From NCBI GenBank assembly GCA_963752225.1, contig CAVVXS010000010.1:1-64000 (forward strand): a stretch of 64,000 bases of DNA, read 5' to 3'. This document shows, one piece after another, positions 15,565-24,280 of this stretch (position 1 is its first letter; the number at the start of each line of letters is the position of its first letter). A program made the position numbers and the translations under genes. A model generated the notes under the pieces. That model was not told the origin of the DNA, did not search any database, and saw nothing but the letters and a program-made list of their open reading frames with translations. Source of the stretch: JBBROS01 sp963752225 (GTDB taxonomy: Bacteria; Pseudomonadota; Alphaproteobacteria; Acetobacterales; Acetobacteraceae).

Positions 15565-16349
15565 CCGACTTCTCGCCGGAGCGTTGCGCCGCCGCGCTGA
15601 TGGGCGCGCGACGCAAGCCGAAGCGTGAACCGATGGCCCCGCTCGCGGCCAACGCCCGGCCGGCCACGCTCGCCGAGGGCGTGGCGGCGCAGGTCGCGTT
15701 GGCGCAGCTGACCGACCAGGCGGCGCCGGGCGGGTTCAAGATCGGCGCAACGACGCAGCAGATGCAGCGCTACCTGGGCCTGGACGGCCCGGCGGCCGGG
15801 TTCATGCCGCGCGACAACCTGCACGCCAGCAGCAGCACCCTGGACTTCGCCCGGTTCCTCCGGCCCGGCGTCGAATGCGAACTGGCTGTTCATCTGTCGC
15901 GCGACCTCCCGCCTGGCCCCTGCACGCCGGAGGCGGCGGCGGATGCGGTGGACTTGCTGATGGCCGCGATCGAGGTGGTCGAGAACCGTTATGCCGACTT
16001 GGCCGAATTCGGCACCCCCGCTTTGATCGCCGACCAGGTGTTCCACGCCGGTGCCGTGCTCGCCGAGCCGTTCGCGGAGTGGCGCAACCTCGATCTCGAG
16101 ACGATCGTCGGTGAGCTGACGCTCGACGGTGCGACGGTGGGAACAGGGCACGGCGCCGACCTGCTCGGCCACCCGATGCGGGCCTTGGCATGGCTCGCCG
16201 GTTCGGCCGAAGCCGCCGCCTTCGGCGGCCTACGCGCGGGTCAGATTGTGATGCTGGGCAGCGTCACGCCGCCGTTCTGGCTCGACCGACCGGCCGAGAT
16301 CACGGTGCGGTTCGGACCGCTCGCGCCGGCTCGCCTCACGCTCGCGTGA
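15561..16349 (+). CDS. fumarylacetoacetase-like / 2-keto-4-pentenoate hydratase family protein
   Basis: The 262-residue length and order fit MhpD-type hydratases: a helical N-terminus (ATLAEGVAAQVALAQLT), GGFKIGATT, the acidic metal-binding segment FLRPGVECELAVHLSRDL with its paired glutamates, AIEVVENRYAD, and the C-terminal HPMRALAWLA and AGQIVMLGSVTPP blocks. Members hydrate 2-hydroxypenta-2,4-dienoate or decarboxylate related keto acids in aromatic meta-cleavage, using a divalent metal. No other meta-cleavage gene is nearby, so the substrate is unknown. Its ATG overlaps the rlmB stop. Confidence 0.85.
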   Translation: MTDFSPERCAAALMGARRKPKREPMAPLAANARPATLAEGVAAQVALAQLTDQAAPGGFKIGATTQQMQRYLGLDGPAAGFMPRDNLHASSSTLDFARFLRPGVECELAVHLSRDLPPGPCTPEAAADAVDLLMAAIEVVENRYADLAEFGTPALIADQVFHAGAVLAEPFAEWRNLDLETIVGELTLDGATVGTGHGADLLGHPMRALAWLAGSAEAAAFGGLRAGQIVMLGSVTPPFWLDRPAEITVRFGPLAPARLTLA

Positions 16350-16469
16350 TCTAAACTGGCACTCTCCTTAAACGACCCGTTAAGCATCATCGACTAAATC
16401 TGCGCCTGACCGCGACAGCAAAACCTGCGGCAGTTTTGGCGCCAGAATGGCTTGCGGGACCTTTAAACC

Positions 16470-16694
16470 GTGATCGCTGAATGGAACAGCCTACCTGAAT
16501 CGTTGCAGCTGCATCTGGCGCAGCAAGCATTCCGCCAAGCGGCGGAAACCATCGCCGGACAGGCCGAAGTGTTGGCCGGTGAGTTCGACGCCGGAACCTT
16601 GGCCGATCGCGGCGGCGCCGAAGCCCTTCGCCTGATGGCCGCCATCGTCCGAGCCCTCGGCACCAGCAAAGTGCCGCAAGCCGGCCGGGCCTGA
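16470..16694 (+). CDS. small hypothetical protein
   Basis: Seventy-four residues from a GTG start. The protein is almost wholly helical and Ala-rich (LHLAQQAFRQAAETIAGQAE, then GAEALRLMAAIVRALG), without signal peptide or membrane segment. The 120-base gap upstream is AT-richer than its surroundings and may contain the promoter. A GC-rich inverted repeat (16680-16709) spans the stop, and a T-tailed terminator follows. Function unknown. Confidence 0.55.
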   Translation: MIAEWNSLPESLQLHLAQQAFRQAAETIAGQAEVLAGEFDAGTLADRGGAEALRLMAAIVRALGTSKVPQAGRA

Positions 16695-16727
16695 TGCGAC
16701 CCGGCCGGCGTGCCTGCCCAACCCGGC

Positions 16728-16761
16728 CACCCTGACCGTCTTCGGCCAGGGTGACCCCTTT
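16728..16761. terminator. rho-independent terminator between convergent genes
   Basis: CACCCTG and CAGGGTG, extended inward by CCG/CGG, form a stem followed on the plus strand by CCCCTTTT. It sits between the 74-aa gene and the convergent protease gene, whose stop is at 16762. Another perfect 10-bp inverted repeat, GCCGGCCGGG/CCCGGCCGGC, lies just before it. Confidence 0.7.
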
Positions 16762-18210
16762 TCAGCCTTCCGAGGTCGGGGACACCGCGACGAAACGGGC
16801 ATGTCCGTCGCGGACCACCCGAAGGGCAACACCCTTGCCGTCCCGGGTCGCCCCGCGGATCGCCTCAACCGCCTGGCTCGGGCTCGTCACCGTCTTGTTG
16901 CCGACTCCGACGACGAGATCGCCTTCCCGCAGACCGGCCTGCTCGGCAGCCGAGCCCGGCTGCACGCCTGCGACGACCACACCATGTTGGCCGCTCGGAA
17001 TGTCGAGCTGCTGGCGGATGTCGGGGCTGAGCGGCGCCAAGGCCAGGCCGATTTGACCACCCTTCGGATCCTGCTCGCCGGTATCCGCCGTTTGGCGCTC
17101 CTCAGGCATGGCCGACAAGGTGACGTCCATCGACTTGGTCGACCCGTCCCGCACGAGCTGCAGCGCGGCCGACTGGCCCGGCTTCAGATCCGCCACCACC
17201 TGCGCCAGCTCATGCGGATTGCCGACCGGATGGCCATCGACCGACGTCAGCACGTCGCCGGGCTGCAGCCCTGCCTTGGCCGCCGGGCTGTCAGGCGAGA
17301 TGGACGCCACCAGCGCGCCCTTGGCGCCCTTCGAGAGCCCGAGTTCCGGGGCGATCGCCGCCGTGATCGGCTGGGTTTCGACGCCCAGGAAGCCGCGCGT
17401 CACATGTCCCGCGGTGCGCAGCTGGCCGGTCACCTGCTTGACCAGGTTGCTCGGGATCGCAAAGCCGATGCCGACGCTGCCGCCGCTCGGCGACAGGATC
17501 GCCGTGTTCACCCCGACCACGCGCCCATCCTGCGTGAACAGGGGACCGCCGGAGTTGCCCTGGTTGATGGCGGCGTCGACCTGCAGGAACGAGTCGTACG
17601 GGCCGGAGCCGATGTCGCGTCCGCGCGCGCTGACGATCCCCGCCGTTACCGTGCCGCCGAGCCCGAACGGATTGCCCACGGCCAGCACCCACTGACCGGG
17701 CTTGACCTGGTCGCTGTCCCCCAGCCGCAGCGACGGCAGCGGGTGGCCGGCGTCGACCTTGATCACGGCCAGATCGGTGCGCGGGTCGCGCCCGACGATC
17801 TTGGCCGGCAACTCGGTGCCGTCCGTGAGCGTGACCGTCACCCGGTCGGCACCCTGCACGACGTGGTTGTTGGTGACGATGGTGCCGTCGGCGTCGAGGA
17901 TGAAGCCGGAGCCGCGCGCCATCTGCACCGGCCGTTGCCCTTGGCCCGGCATCATGCCGAGGGGACCGCGCATCTCCTGCGGCCCGTCCGCCGGCGCCCG
18001 CTCACGCACGGTCACCGACACCACCGCCGGGCTCACCTGCCCGGCCAGGTCGGAGAAGTCCGGCAGGGGATGCGCCACCGCCGACGGCTGGATCGGTCCG
18101 GCTGCCGCGGCGTCCTGCGCCCGGGCCTCCCACGCGCCGGTCCCCACCAAGGCGCTGCTGCCCAGCAGCACCGCCACTAACCCTGCCCGTGCAAACCGCT
18201 TGACTGTCAT
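16762..18210 (-). CDS. periplasmic serine protease, HtrA/DegP family
   Basis: The start at 18210 has a GGAAGGA box. The 482-residue product has a signal peptide (AGLVAVLLGSSALVGTGAWEARA), then the trypsin-like domain with catalytic His116 (TNNHVV), Asp146 (RTDLAVIKV) and Ser220 (GNSGGPL). Two PDZ domains follow (about 285-375 and 400-480; note RGFLGVETQPI and SAAEQAGLREGDLVVGV). These proteases and chaperones degrade or refold damaged periplasmic proteins under stress. The layout fits the DegP/MucD group with two PDZ domains rather than the single-PDZ DegS. It is monocistronic as far as I can see. Confidence 0.93.
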   Translation of the reverse strand: MTVKRFARAGLVAVLLGSSALVGTGAWEARAQDAAAAGPIQPSAVAHPLPDFSDLAGQVSPAVVSVTVRERAPADGPQEMRGPLGMMPGQGQRPVQMARGSGFILDADGTIVTNNHVVQGADRVTVTLTDGTELPAKIVGRDPRTDLAVIKVDAGHPLPSLRLGDSDQVKPGQWVLAVGNPFGLGGTVTAGIVSARGRDIGSGPYDSFLQVDAAINQGNSGGPLFTQDGRVVGVNTAILSPSGGSVGIGFAIPSNLVKQVTGQLRTAGHVTRGFLGVETQPITAAIAPELGLSKGAKGALVASISPDSPAAKAGLQPGDVLTSVDGHPVGNPHELAQVVADLKPGQSAALQLVRDGSTKSMDVTLSAMPEERQTADTGEQDPKGGQIGLALAPLSPDIRQQLDIPSGQHGVVVAGVQPGSAAEQAGLREGDLVVGVGNKTVTSPSQAVEAIRGATRDGKGVALRVVRDGHARFVAVSPTSEG

Positions 18211-18385
18211 GGTCCAGATCCTTCCCGAAAGCGGAGCCGATGCTCCTCTATGGCGGGCAATATGGGGCGGCCTGGCCTGCGGGACCCTTGCGGCCGCGTG
18301 ACGATGCATTCATGAACGAACCGACATCGTTCGCTCAGGATTTGCTTGAAACGCCGGACGAAACATCCGACACAGGCCGCGCCGG

Positions 18386-18457
18386 GCCGGGTTAGCACAG
18401 CGGTAGTGCAGCGGTTTTGTAAACCGAAGGTCGCGGGTTCAAATCCTGCACCCGGCA
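18386..18457 (+). tRNA. tRNA-Thr (anticodon UGU)
   Basis: The gene starts GCCGGGTTAGCACAG. The acceptor stem GCCGGGT/ACCCGGC is fully paired. The anticodon loop is TTTGTAA, and the T-arm reads GCGGGTTCAAATCCTGC. The discriminator is A and CCA is not encoded. The top anticodon-stem pair is a mismatch, the only irregularity. Confidence 0.93.
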
Positions 18458-18523
18458 TCTCCACGCGCCGTCGCGGAACTCTGCTTGCCGCATCGCGCCT
18501 GAAATCCCGCGCGCATTCGCCTG

Positions 18524-18812
18524 ACGGCCGGCCCGGTCCAGCTCGACGCCCGTCGCGCTGCGGGCCGGCATGCTGGTCCCGATCACCTTCTCGGCCGACC
18601 GTGGCCGGAACGGGCTCGAGGTGCCGGCGCTGGCGGTGCAGACCATCGGCGACAAGCCGGTCGCCTTCGTGCGCACCGGGCCCGACCGGTTCGAGCCGCA
18701 CGACCTTACCCTCGGCGTGCCGCGACCCGATATCGTGGAGGTCCGCAAGGGGCTGAGCGAAGCCGACGAGGTCGCGACCGATGGCAGTTTCCAATTGCAT
18801 GCGGCGGAATGA
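18524..18812 (+). pseudogene. C-terminal remnant of an RND efflux periplasmic adaptor (CusB/CzcB-like)
   Basis: The frame preceding the stop at 18812 reads PVALRAGMLVPITFSADRGR, then VPALAVQTIGDKPVAFVRTG, then EVRKGLSEADEVATDGSF. This is the last ~95 residues of a membrane-fusion protein. An in-frame TGA near 18521 and the tRNA gene immediately upstream leave no room for the N-terminal ~300 residues. It is therefore a truncated relic, perhaps left by recombination next to tRNA-Thr. No RND pump gene is nearby. Confidence 0.75.
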
Positions 18813-18822
18813 AGGTGGCCCG

Positions 18823-20094
18823 ATGAACGAACTCCGTCGGCATGACCGTGGCGTCGTCGTGATCGGCGCCGGCGCCGCCGGCCTCGCCGCGACCCTGAAG
18901 CTGCGCGCGCATGGCGTCCCTACCACCTTGATCGACGCCTTGCCGCGGATCGGCGGGCGCGCCGTGACCGCGCAGGTCGGCGCCGACCCGTTCGACTTGG
19001 GCGCCACTTGGCTGCACGACGCCGACCGCAACCCGCTGGTGCCGCTCGCCGGACCGGGGGATCGGCTGCTCGACTCCGATGCGCAACGACACGAGCGGCT
19101 GACGATCGGCGGCCGCCTGGCGACCGCGGCGGAGCAGGCCGCATACGATGCCGCCTGGGACCAGTTCGACGACGCCGTCGCGCCGGCCCTCGCCGGGCCC
19201 GACGTCACCCTCGACGCCGCCATGGCGCCGATCCGCGACCGGCCCTGGACGGGTCTGCTGGCGTTGTGGGAGGGCGCCATCATCGCCGGGGCCGACGCCG
19301 ACGTGCTCGGCCTGCGCGATTGGCACCGCAACCGCCTCGAGGGCCGCAACCGCGTGCCGGCGGCCGGCGTCGGCGCTTTCATCGCCCGCGTGCTCGCAAC
19401 CGAGGCGACGCTGTCCTGTCCCGCCACGAAGGTCACCTGGTCGGGCGGCGGCGTCGTGGTTGAAACGCCGCGCGGCACGTTGCGCGCCGCTGCCGCCATC
19501 GTCACCGTCTCGACCGGCGTGCTCGCCGCCGGGCACATCCGCTTCGATCCGCCGCTGCCGGCCGAGGTGCAGGACGCCATCCACACCCTGCCGATGGGGC
19601 TGCTCAGCAAGATCGCCCTGCCGGCAACCGGGCCGGACCGTCTCGGCCTCGCCCCCAGCACGTTGCTGGTGGACCGCGAGGCTGTCATGACCTTCAACGC
19701 CTGGCCACAAGGCCGCGGTTACATAGCCGGCTTCATCGGCGGCCGCAGCGCCTGGTCGGTGGCCCCCGACCCGGCCGCGGCGGAGGACCTCGCCCGCAGC
19801 GAGCTGCGCCGAACCCTCGGCGCCGACGCGCTGGCCGCGATCGGCCCGGCCGCGATCACCTCGTCCTGGGGCACCGACCCCGCGTTCCTCGGCGGCTACG
19901 CCTATGCCGGGCCCGGCGACGCCGAGCAGCGCGGCGTGCTGGCCGGCGCCTTCCCCGCCGAACGCCTGCTGTTCGCCGGCGAGGCCACACGCACCGACGG
20001 CCTCGCCGGCACCGTGGGCGGCGCTTACCTCAGCGGCATCGAAGCGGCCGACCGCCTGCTCGCGACCGCTGCCGCGGACCGCCGAACGATGTAG
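18823..20094 (+). CDS. FAD-dependent amine oxidase
   Basis: The start at 18823 has a GAAGGTGG box. The 423-residue product begins with a Rossmann dinucleotide motif (VVVIGAGAAGLAATLKLRAH, residues ~10-30) followed by IGGRA, the second part of the monoamine-oxidase FAD fold. FDLGATWLHD follows, and the C-terminal LLFAGEATRTDGLAGTVGGA closes the FAD site. The enzyme should oxidise an amine to an imine with hydrogen peroxide release, in the cytoplasm. It precedes a molybdenum-hydroxylase locus and may belong to the same catabolic region. The substrate is unknown. Confidence 0.88.
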   Translation: MNELRRHDRGVVVIGAGAAGLAATLKLRAHGVPTTLIDALPRIGGRAVTAQVGADPFDLGATWLHDADRNPLVPLAGPGDRLLDSDAQRHERLTIGGRLATAAEQAAYDAAWDQFDDAVAPALAGPDVTLDAAMAPIRDRPWTGLLALWEGAIIAGADADVLGLRDWHRNRLEGRNRVPAAGVGAFIARVLATEATLSCPATKVTWSGGGVVVETPRGTLRAAAAIVTVSTGVLAAGHIRFDPPLPAEVQDAIHTLPMGLLSKIALPATGPDRLGLAPSTLLVDREAVMTFNAWPQGRGYIAGFIGGRSAWSVAPDPAAAEDLARSELRRTLGADALAAIGPAAITSSWGTDPAFLGGYAYAGPGDAEQRGVLAGAFPAERLLFAGEATRTDGLAGTVGGAYLSGIEAADRLLATAAADRRTM

Positions 20095-20112
20095 GGTCGG
20101 TTCATGCCCGCC

Positions 20113-20471
20113 TCATCGCCACCCTCCTGGCCGCCGCTTTCCTGCTGATCCGACCCGCAACGGCGGAAACGGCCCAGCTCCGCATCGAAGTCCAGTACGG
20201 CACCAGCATGCTCGCGGTGATGCTGATGGAAGGCGACCGGATGGTGCAGAAGCACGCGGCCGCGGCCGGCCTCGGCGACGTCGCGGTCAGCTACCGCAAC
20301 ATCAGCGGGCCTGTCGCGATGCGCGACGGCGTGCTGTCGGGCGGGCACGACATCGGCATCAACGGCGCTCCCTCCGTTCTGCTGCTCTGGGACAAGACCC
20401 GCAACTCCGGCAACGGGTGGCCGGCGTGCGCGCCGCGATCCCAGCCGCGGGCGCCTGCTGGCCGGCCTTGA
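20113..20471 (+). pseudogene. remnant of an ABC substrate-binding protein (NMT1/SsuA-like)
   Basis: The frame reads a signal-like RLIATLLAAAFLLIRPATAE, then LRIEVQYGTSMLAVMLMEGD, then QKHAAAAGLGDVAVSYRNIS and LSGGHDIGINGAPSVLLLW. This matches the first ~100 residues of nitrate/sulfonate/pyrimidine-type binding proteins. No start codon fits upstream in this frame. After DKTRN the family's next block (VAGVRAAI) is in another frame, and the remaining two thirds of the protein is missing. It is a 5'-damaged, 3'-truncated relic of an uptake system once adjacent to the hydroxylase genes. Confidence 0.7.
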
Positions 20472-20522
20472 CACTGCCGCCGCGCCGCCCCGATCGTAGT
20501 TGCCGAACCATCCGGGGGTGAC

Positions 20523-21353
20523 TTGGCCAGCTTCCTGCGCCCGACCCGGCTTCACGACGCCCTCGCCGCCCTCGCCGCCGGGCCGCGCACGCTACTGGCC
20601 GGCGGCACCGACCATTATCCGGCCCGCGCCACGTTCGAGCCGGACGAGGACATTCTCGACCTGTCCGCCCTGCCCGACCTCGGGCGCATCGAGCGCACCG
20701 GCGCCCATTGGCGCATCCCTCCGCTCGCCACCTGGACCGACCTGATCGAGACGACGCTGCCGCCGCTGTTCGACGGGCTCAAGACGGCGGCGCGCCAGGT
20801 CGGCGGCTGGCAAATCCAGAACGCCGGCACCCCCGTCGGCAACGTCTGCAACGCGAGCTCTGCCGCCGACGGCATCCCCGCCTTGCTGGCGCTCGACGCC
20901 GCGGTCGAGCTGCAAAGCCTCGCCGGCACGCGCACCCTGCCGCTCGCCGAGTTCGTGCTCGGCCCGCGCCAGACCGCCCGGCGGCCGGACGAGCTTGTGA
21001 CGGCGCTGCTGGTGCAGCACCGCGATGCGGACAGCCGTTTCCTGAAGCTCGGCGGCCGGCGCTATTTGGTGATCTCCATCAGCATGGTGGCGCTTACCCT
21101 GGCTGGCGACGAGGCCGGGCGGGTCACCCATGCCGCCGTCGCAGTCGGCGCGTGCGGTCCGGTCGCGACCCGCTTGCCCGCGCTGGAGACGGCGCTGCTG
21201 GGCCGGGTGCCGCATCCCTGCCTGGTGCAGCCGGAGCACCTCGCGCCATTGCGGCCGATCGACGACGTCCGCGCCACCGCACGCTACCGCCTCGATGCGA
21301 CGCTGGAGCTGATGCGCCGGGGCCTGGCCGAGCCCCTGGCCGCCGCCGCATGA
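20523..21353 (+). CDS. molybdenum hydroxylase FAD-binding subunit (CoxM/XdhB type)
   Basis: A TTG start gives 276 residues, the usual length of the medium subunit. FAD contacts are visible at LLAGGTDHYPARA (the family's AGGTDL loop) and QIQNAGTPVGNVCNASSAAD (residues ~97-120). The C-terminal CoxM-type domain carries RRYLVISISMVALTL. The subunit transfers electrons from the 2Fe-2S clusters to an acceptor. Its stop overlaps the ATG of the fused large subunit at 21350, so the two form one enzyme. Unusually, the small and large subunits are fused while this one remains separate. Confidence 0.9.
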   Translation: MASFLRPTRLHDALAALAAGPRTLLAGGTDHYPARATFEPDEDILDLSALPDLGRIERTGAHWRIPPLATWTDLIETTLPPLFDGLKTAARQVGGWQIQNAGTPVGNVCNASSAADGIPALLALDAAVELQSLAGTRTLPLAEFVLGPRQTARRPDELVTALLVQHRDADSRFLKLGGRRYLVISISMVALTLAGDEAGRVTHAAVAVGACGPVATRLPALETALLGRVPHPCLVQPEHLAPLRPIDDVRATARYRLDATLELMRRGLAEPLAAAA

Positions 21354-24280
21354 GGTCGCCCGTCGAACCCGTCGCCTTCACCCTGAACGGCTGCGCCACC
21401 GAGGTCAGGGTACCGTCCGGCCGGCGCCTCGCCGACGTGCTGCGCGACGACCTCGGCCTGCGCGGCACGAAGATCGGCTGCAACGCCGGGGATTGCGGCG
21501 CCTGCACCGTGCTGCTGGACGGGCGCCAGGTCTGCGCCTGCCTGGTGCCGGCGGCGCGGGTGGCCGGCCGGTCGGTGCAAACCGTCGAGGGGTTGGCGCA
21601 GGACGGCCGGCTCGACGCCTTGCAGCGCGCTTTCCTGCGGCATGGCGCCGCGCAGTGCGGCTTTTGCACCCCGGGCATGCTGCTCGCCGCCGCCGACCTG
21701 CTCGCCCGGCGGAAGGCGCCCGATGGGGCCGAGGTGCAGGATGCCCTGAGCGGCGTGCTCTGCCGCTGCACCGGCTACCGCAAGATCATCGATGCGGTGC
21801 TGGACGTGGGCGGCAGCGCCGAGCCGGAGCCGCCAGCCGCCGGCGCCGCCGTGGGCGCGCGGATGCCCAAGGTGGACGGCGCGGCCAAGCTGACCGGCGG
21901 GGAAGCGTTCGGGGCCGATGCGCTGCCCGAGGAAGCGTTCCTGACCGTCCGCGCGATCCGCAGCCCGTTCCCGCACGCCCGCTTCACCCTGGGCGACATG
22001 AGGCCGCTGCGGGCCGCCCACCCCGGCCTGGTGCGCGTGCTGACAGCCGCCGAAGTGCCCGGCCGCAACCTTTACGGCATCTACCCAACCGGCAAGGACC
22101 AGCCGGTGCTGGCCGAAACCGTCGCCCGCCACCGCGGCGAAGCGGTCTGCGCCCTGGTCGGCGACGCCGAGACGCTCGCTGCCATCCCGGACGAAGCGGT
22201 GCCGATCACCTGGCACGAGTTGCCCGCCGTGACCTTCGCGGACGCCGCCTCGGCGCCCGACCTGCACCCGCACGCGCCGGGCAACGTGCTGTGCCGCGGC
22301 CGGGTCGCAACCGGCGACGTCGAAGCCGGGCTGCTCGCCGCCGCCCACGCGGTGATCACCACCGAAACCAGCTTCGTCGAGCATGCAGCGATCGAGCCCG
22401 AAGCCGGCTACGCCCGGCGAGTGGGAGACCGCATCCACGTCGTGGCCTGCACCCAGACTCCGTATATGGACCGCGACGAGCTGGCGCCGATCCTGGGCAT
22501 CGCGCCGGAGCAGGTCCGCGTGGTCCCGACCGCCGTCGGCGGCGGCTTCGGCGGCAAGCTGGACCTGTCAATGCAGCCGCTGGCCTGCGTCGCCGCTTGG
22601 CGCACCGGCCGGCCGGTGCGGATGGTTTACACGCGCCCGGAAAGCATGGCGGCCACCACCAAGCGCCACCCGGCCCGCATCACCGCCGAAGCCGCCGCCG
22701 ACACCGGCGGCCGCCTCACCGCGATTCGTTTCCACGGCGACTTCAACACCGGCGCCTATGCGAGCTGGGGCCCGACCGTCGCCAATCGGGTCCCGGTGCA
22801 TGCGAGCGGCCCGTACCGCGTGCCGGCGGTGCTCGCCACCACGGCGGCGCTGCACACCACCGACCCGCCGGCCGGCGCTTTCCGCGGCTTCGGCGTGCCG
22901 CAGTCAGCGCTCGCGACCGAGGCGCTGATGGACCTGCTGGCAGAGCAGCTCGACCTCGACCCGCTCGAGTTCCGCCACCGCAACGCGCTGCGCCCGGGCG
23001 ACACGACCGCCACCGGCCAGGTGCTCGGCCAGGGTGCCGCACTCCCCGAATGCCTCGATGCGCTGCGCCCGCACTGGACCGCGCTGCGGTCGGCTTCCGA
23101 CCGCCACAACCGGACCGCGGGTCCGCTGCGCCACGGGGTGGGCATCGCCTGCATGTGGTACGGCATCGGCAACACCAGCCTGCCGAACCCGTCCGAGATG
23201 ATCCTGGAGATCGGGGCCGACGGCCGGCCGGTGCTGTTTTCCGGCGCCGTCGATATCGGCCAGGGCTCCAACACGGTCATGACCCAGATCGCCGCCGACG
23301 CGCTGGGCGTCCCGGCCGCGGCGATCCGGCTCGTGACCGGCGACACCGACCTCACCCCGGATGCCGGCAAGACCAGCGCCTCGCGCCAGACGCTGGTCAG
23401 CGGCAACGCCGCGCGCCTGGCCGGGGAGGCGCTGCGGGCCGAGATCCTGCGCCGCGCCAATGCCGGGCCGGGCGCCCGCATCCATCTGCGCGACGGGAGG
23501 GTGTGCGTGGAGCACGACGGCACCATCAGCACCGTGGACGCGGCCGGACTGCGCGGCGAAGGCCGCTACGACCCGCCGACCACGATGCTGGACGCCGACG
23601 GCCAGGGCACCCCGTACGCGTCCTACGCCTTCGCGGCGCAGATCGCGGCGGTCGAGGTGGACACCGGGCTCGGCACCGTGCGCGTGCAGCAGATCGTGGC
23701 CGCGCATGACGTCGGCCGTGCGGTGAATCCGCAGCAGGTCGAGGGCCAGATCCATGGCGGCATCGCCCAAGGCTTGGGCCTCGCGCTGATGGAGCAGTTC
23801 GTGCCGGGCCGCACTGAGAACCTGCACGACTACCTGATCCCGACGATCGGCGACGTGCCCCCGATCACCACGATCCTGGTCGAGGCCGGCGACGCGCACG
23901 GCCCTTATGGCGCGAAGGGTGTCGGCGAGCCCGCCTTGGTCGCGACCGCGCCCGCCATCCTCGCCGCCATCCACCACGCCACCGGCGCCCGCCTCACCCG
24001 CGTCCCCGCAACGCCCCCGCGCGTGCTGGCGGCGCTGCGGACCGGGTCTGAGCGAACGTTGCCCGCCACCCCACGCCCGTCTCCAGCCTCGAGTTCAACC
24101 CCGTCTGTAACCCCGACCCCGACCCCGGCTCCGCCCCCAACCCCGTCTCCGAGCACGTCATCCCCGGGCTTGACCCGGGGATCCCTCGCCCGCGGAGACG
24201 TCGTCGCCTCCGGGGCGAGAGATGGCCGGATCAAGTCCGGCCATGACGTTGTGGGTGTTGTGTCCGAGCCTGCGTCATGA
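21350..24280 (+). CDS. molybdenum hydroxylase, 2Fe-2S small subunit fused to molybdopterin large subunit
   Basis: The 976-residue product joins two normally separate subunits. Residues 1-155 hold both 2Fe-2S clusters: Cys44/49/52 with Cys62 or Cys64 as fourth ligand (CNAGDCGAC), and Cys103/106/138/140 (CGFC, CRC). After a short Pro/Ala linker the catalytic part starts at MPKVDGAAKLTGGEAF and contains GGGFGGK, the AFRGFGVPQ segment, and the GAKGVGEPALV motif with the catalytic glutamate. It should hydroxylate an N-heterocycle or similar substrate. Residues ~901-976 are an aberrant tail: a Pro/Thr/Ser-rich run and then the translation of a palindromic repeat. The stop overlaps the ATG of the 6-hydroxynicotinate reductase gene. 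Confidence 0.9.
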   Translation: MRSPVEPVAFTLNGCATEVRVPSGRRLADVLRDDLGLRGTKIGCNAGDCGACTVLLDGRQVCACLVPAARVAGRSVQTVEGLAQDGRLDALQRAFLRHGAAQCGFCTPGMLLAAADLLARRKAPDGAEVQDALSGVLCRCTGYRKIIDAVLDVGGSAEPEPPAAGAAVGARMPKVDGAAKLTGGEAFGADALPEEAFLTVRAIRSPFPHARFTLGDMRPLRAAHPGLVRVLTAAEVPGRNLYGIYPTGKDQPVLAETVARHRGEAVCALVGDAETLAAIPDEAVPITWHELPAVTFADAASAPDLHPHAPGNVLCRGRVATGDVEAGLLAAAHAVITTETSFVEHAAIEPEAGYARRVGDRIHVVACTQTPYMDRDELAPILGIAPEQVRVVPTAVGGGFGGKLDLSMQPLACVAAWRTGRPVRMVYTRPESMAATTKRHPARITAEAAADTGGRLTAIRFHGDFNTGAYASWGPTVANRVPVHASGPYRVPAVLATTAALHTTDPPAGAFRGFGVPQSALATEALMDLLAEQLDLDPLEFRHRNALRPGDTTATGQVLGQGAALPECLDALRPHWTALRSASDRHNRTAGPLRHGVGIACMWYGIGNTSLPNPSEMILEIGADGRPVLFSGAVDIGQGSNTVMTQIAADALGVPAAAIRLVTGDTDLTPDAGKTSASRQTLVSGNAARLAGEALRAEILRRANAGPGARIHLRDGRVCVEHDGTISTVDAAGLRGEGRYDPPTTMLDADGQGTPYASYAFAAQIAAVEVDTGLGTVRVQQIVAAHDVGRAVNPQQVEGQIHGGIAQGLGLALMEQFVPGRTENLHDYLIPTIGDVPPITTILVEAGDAHGPYGAKGVGEPALVATAPAILAAIHHATGARLTRVPATPPRVLAALRTGSERTLPATPRPSPASSSTPSVTPTPTPAPPPTPSPSTSSPGLTRGSLARGDVVASGARDGRIKSGHDVVGVVSEPAS
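24156..24248 (+). repeat. composite palindromic (REP-like) repeat, translated in frame
   Basis: Left arm: CCCCGGGCTTGACCCGGGG; right arm: ATGGCCGGATCAAGTCCGGCCAT, both palindromic. The right arm recurs inverted at 32881-32914 and the left arm recurs, interrupted, at 47323-47395. The element lies inside the hydroxylase gene and is read as LTRGSLARGDVVASGARDGR plus a few residues. Confidence 0.8.

Noticed and set aside
18207..19710. Minus-strand frames across tRNA-Thr and the amine oxidase gene
   Set aside because: They run through a tRNA gene and the FAD-binding gene on the other strand and contain no recognisable motif.
20708..21349. Upstream extension of the fused hydroxylase frame
   Set aside because: The frame is open, but it lies over the FAD-subunit gene in another phase. 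The ATG at 21350 with its ATGA overlap is the natural start.
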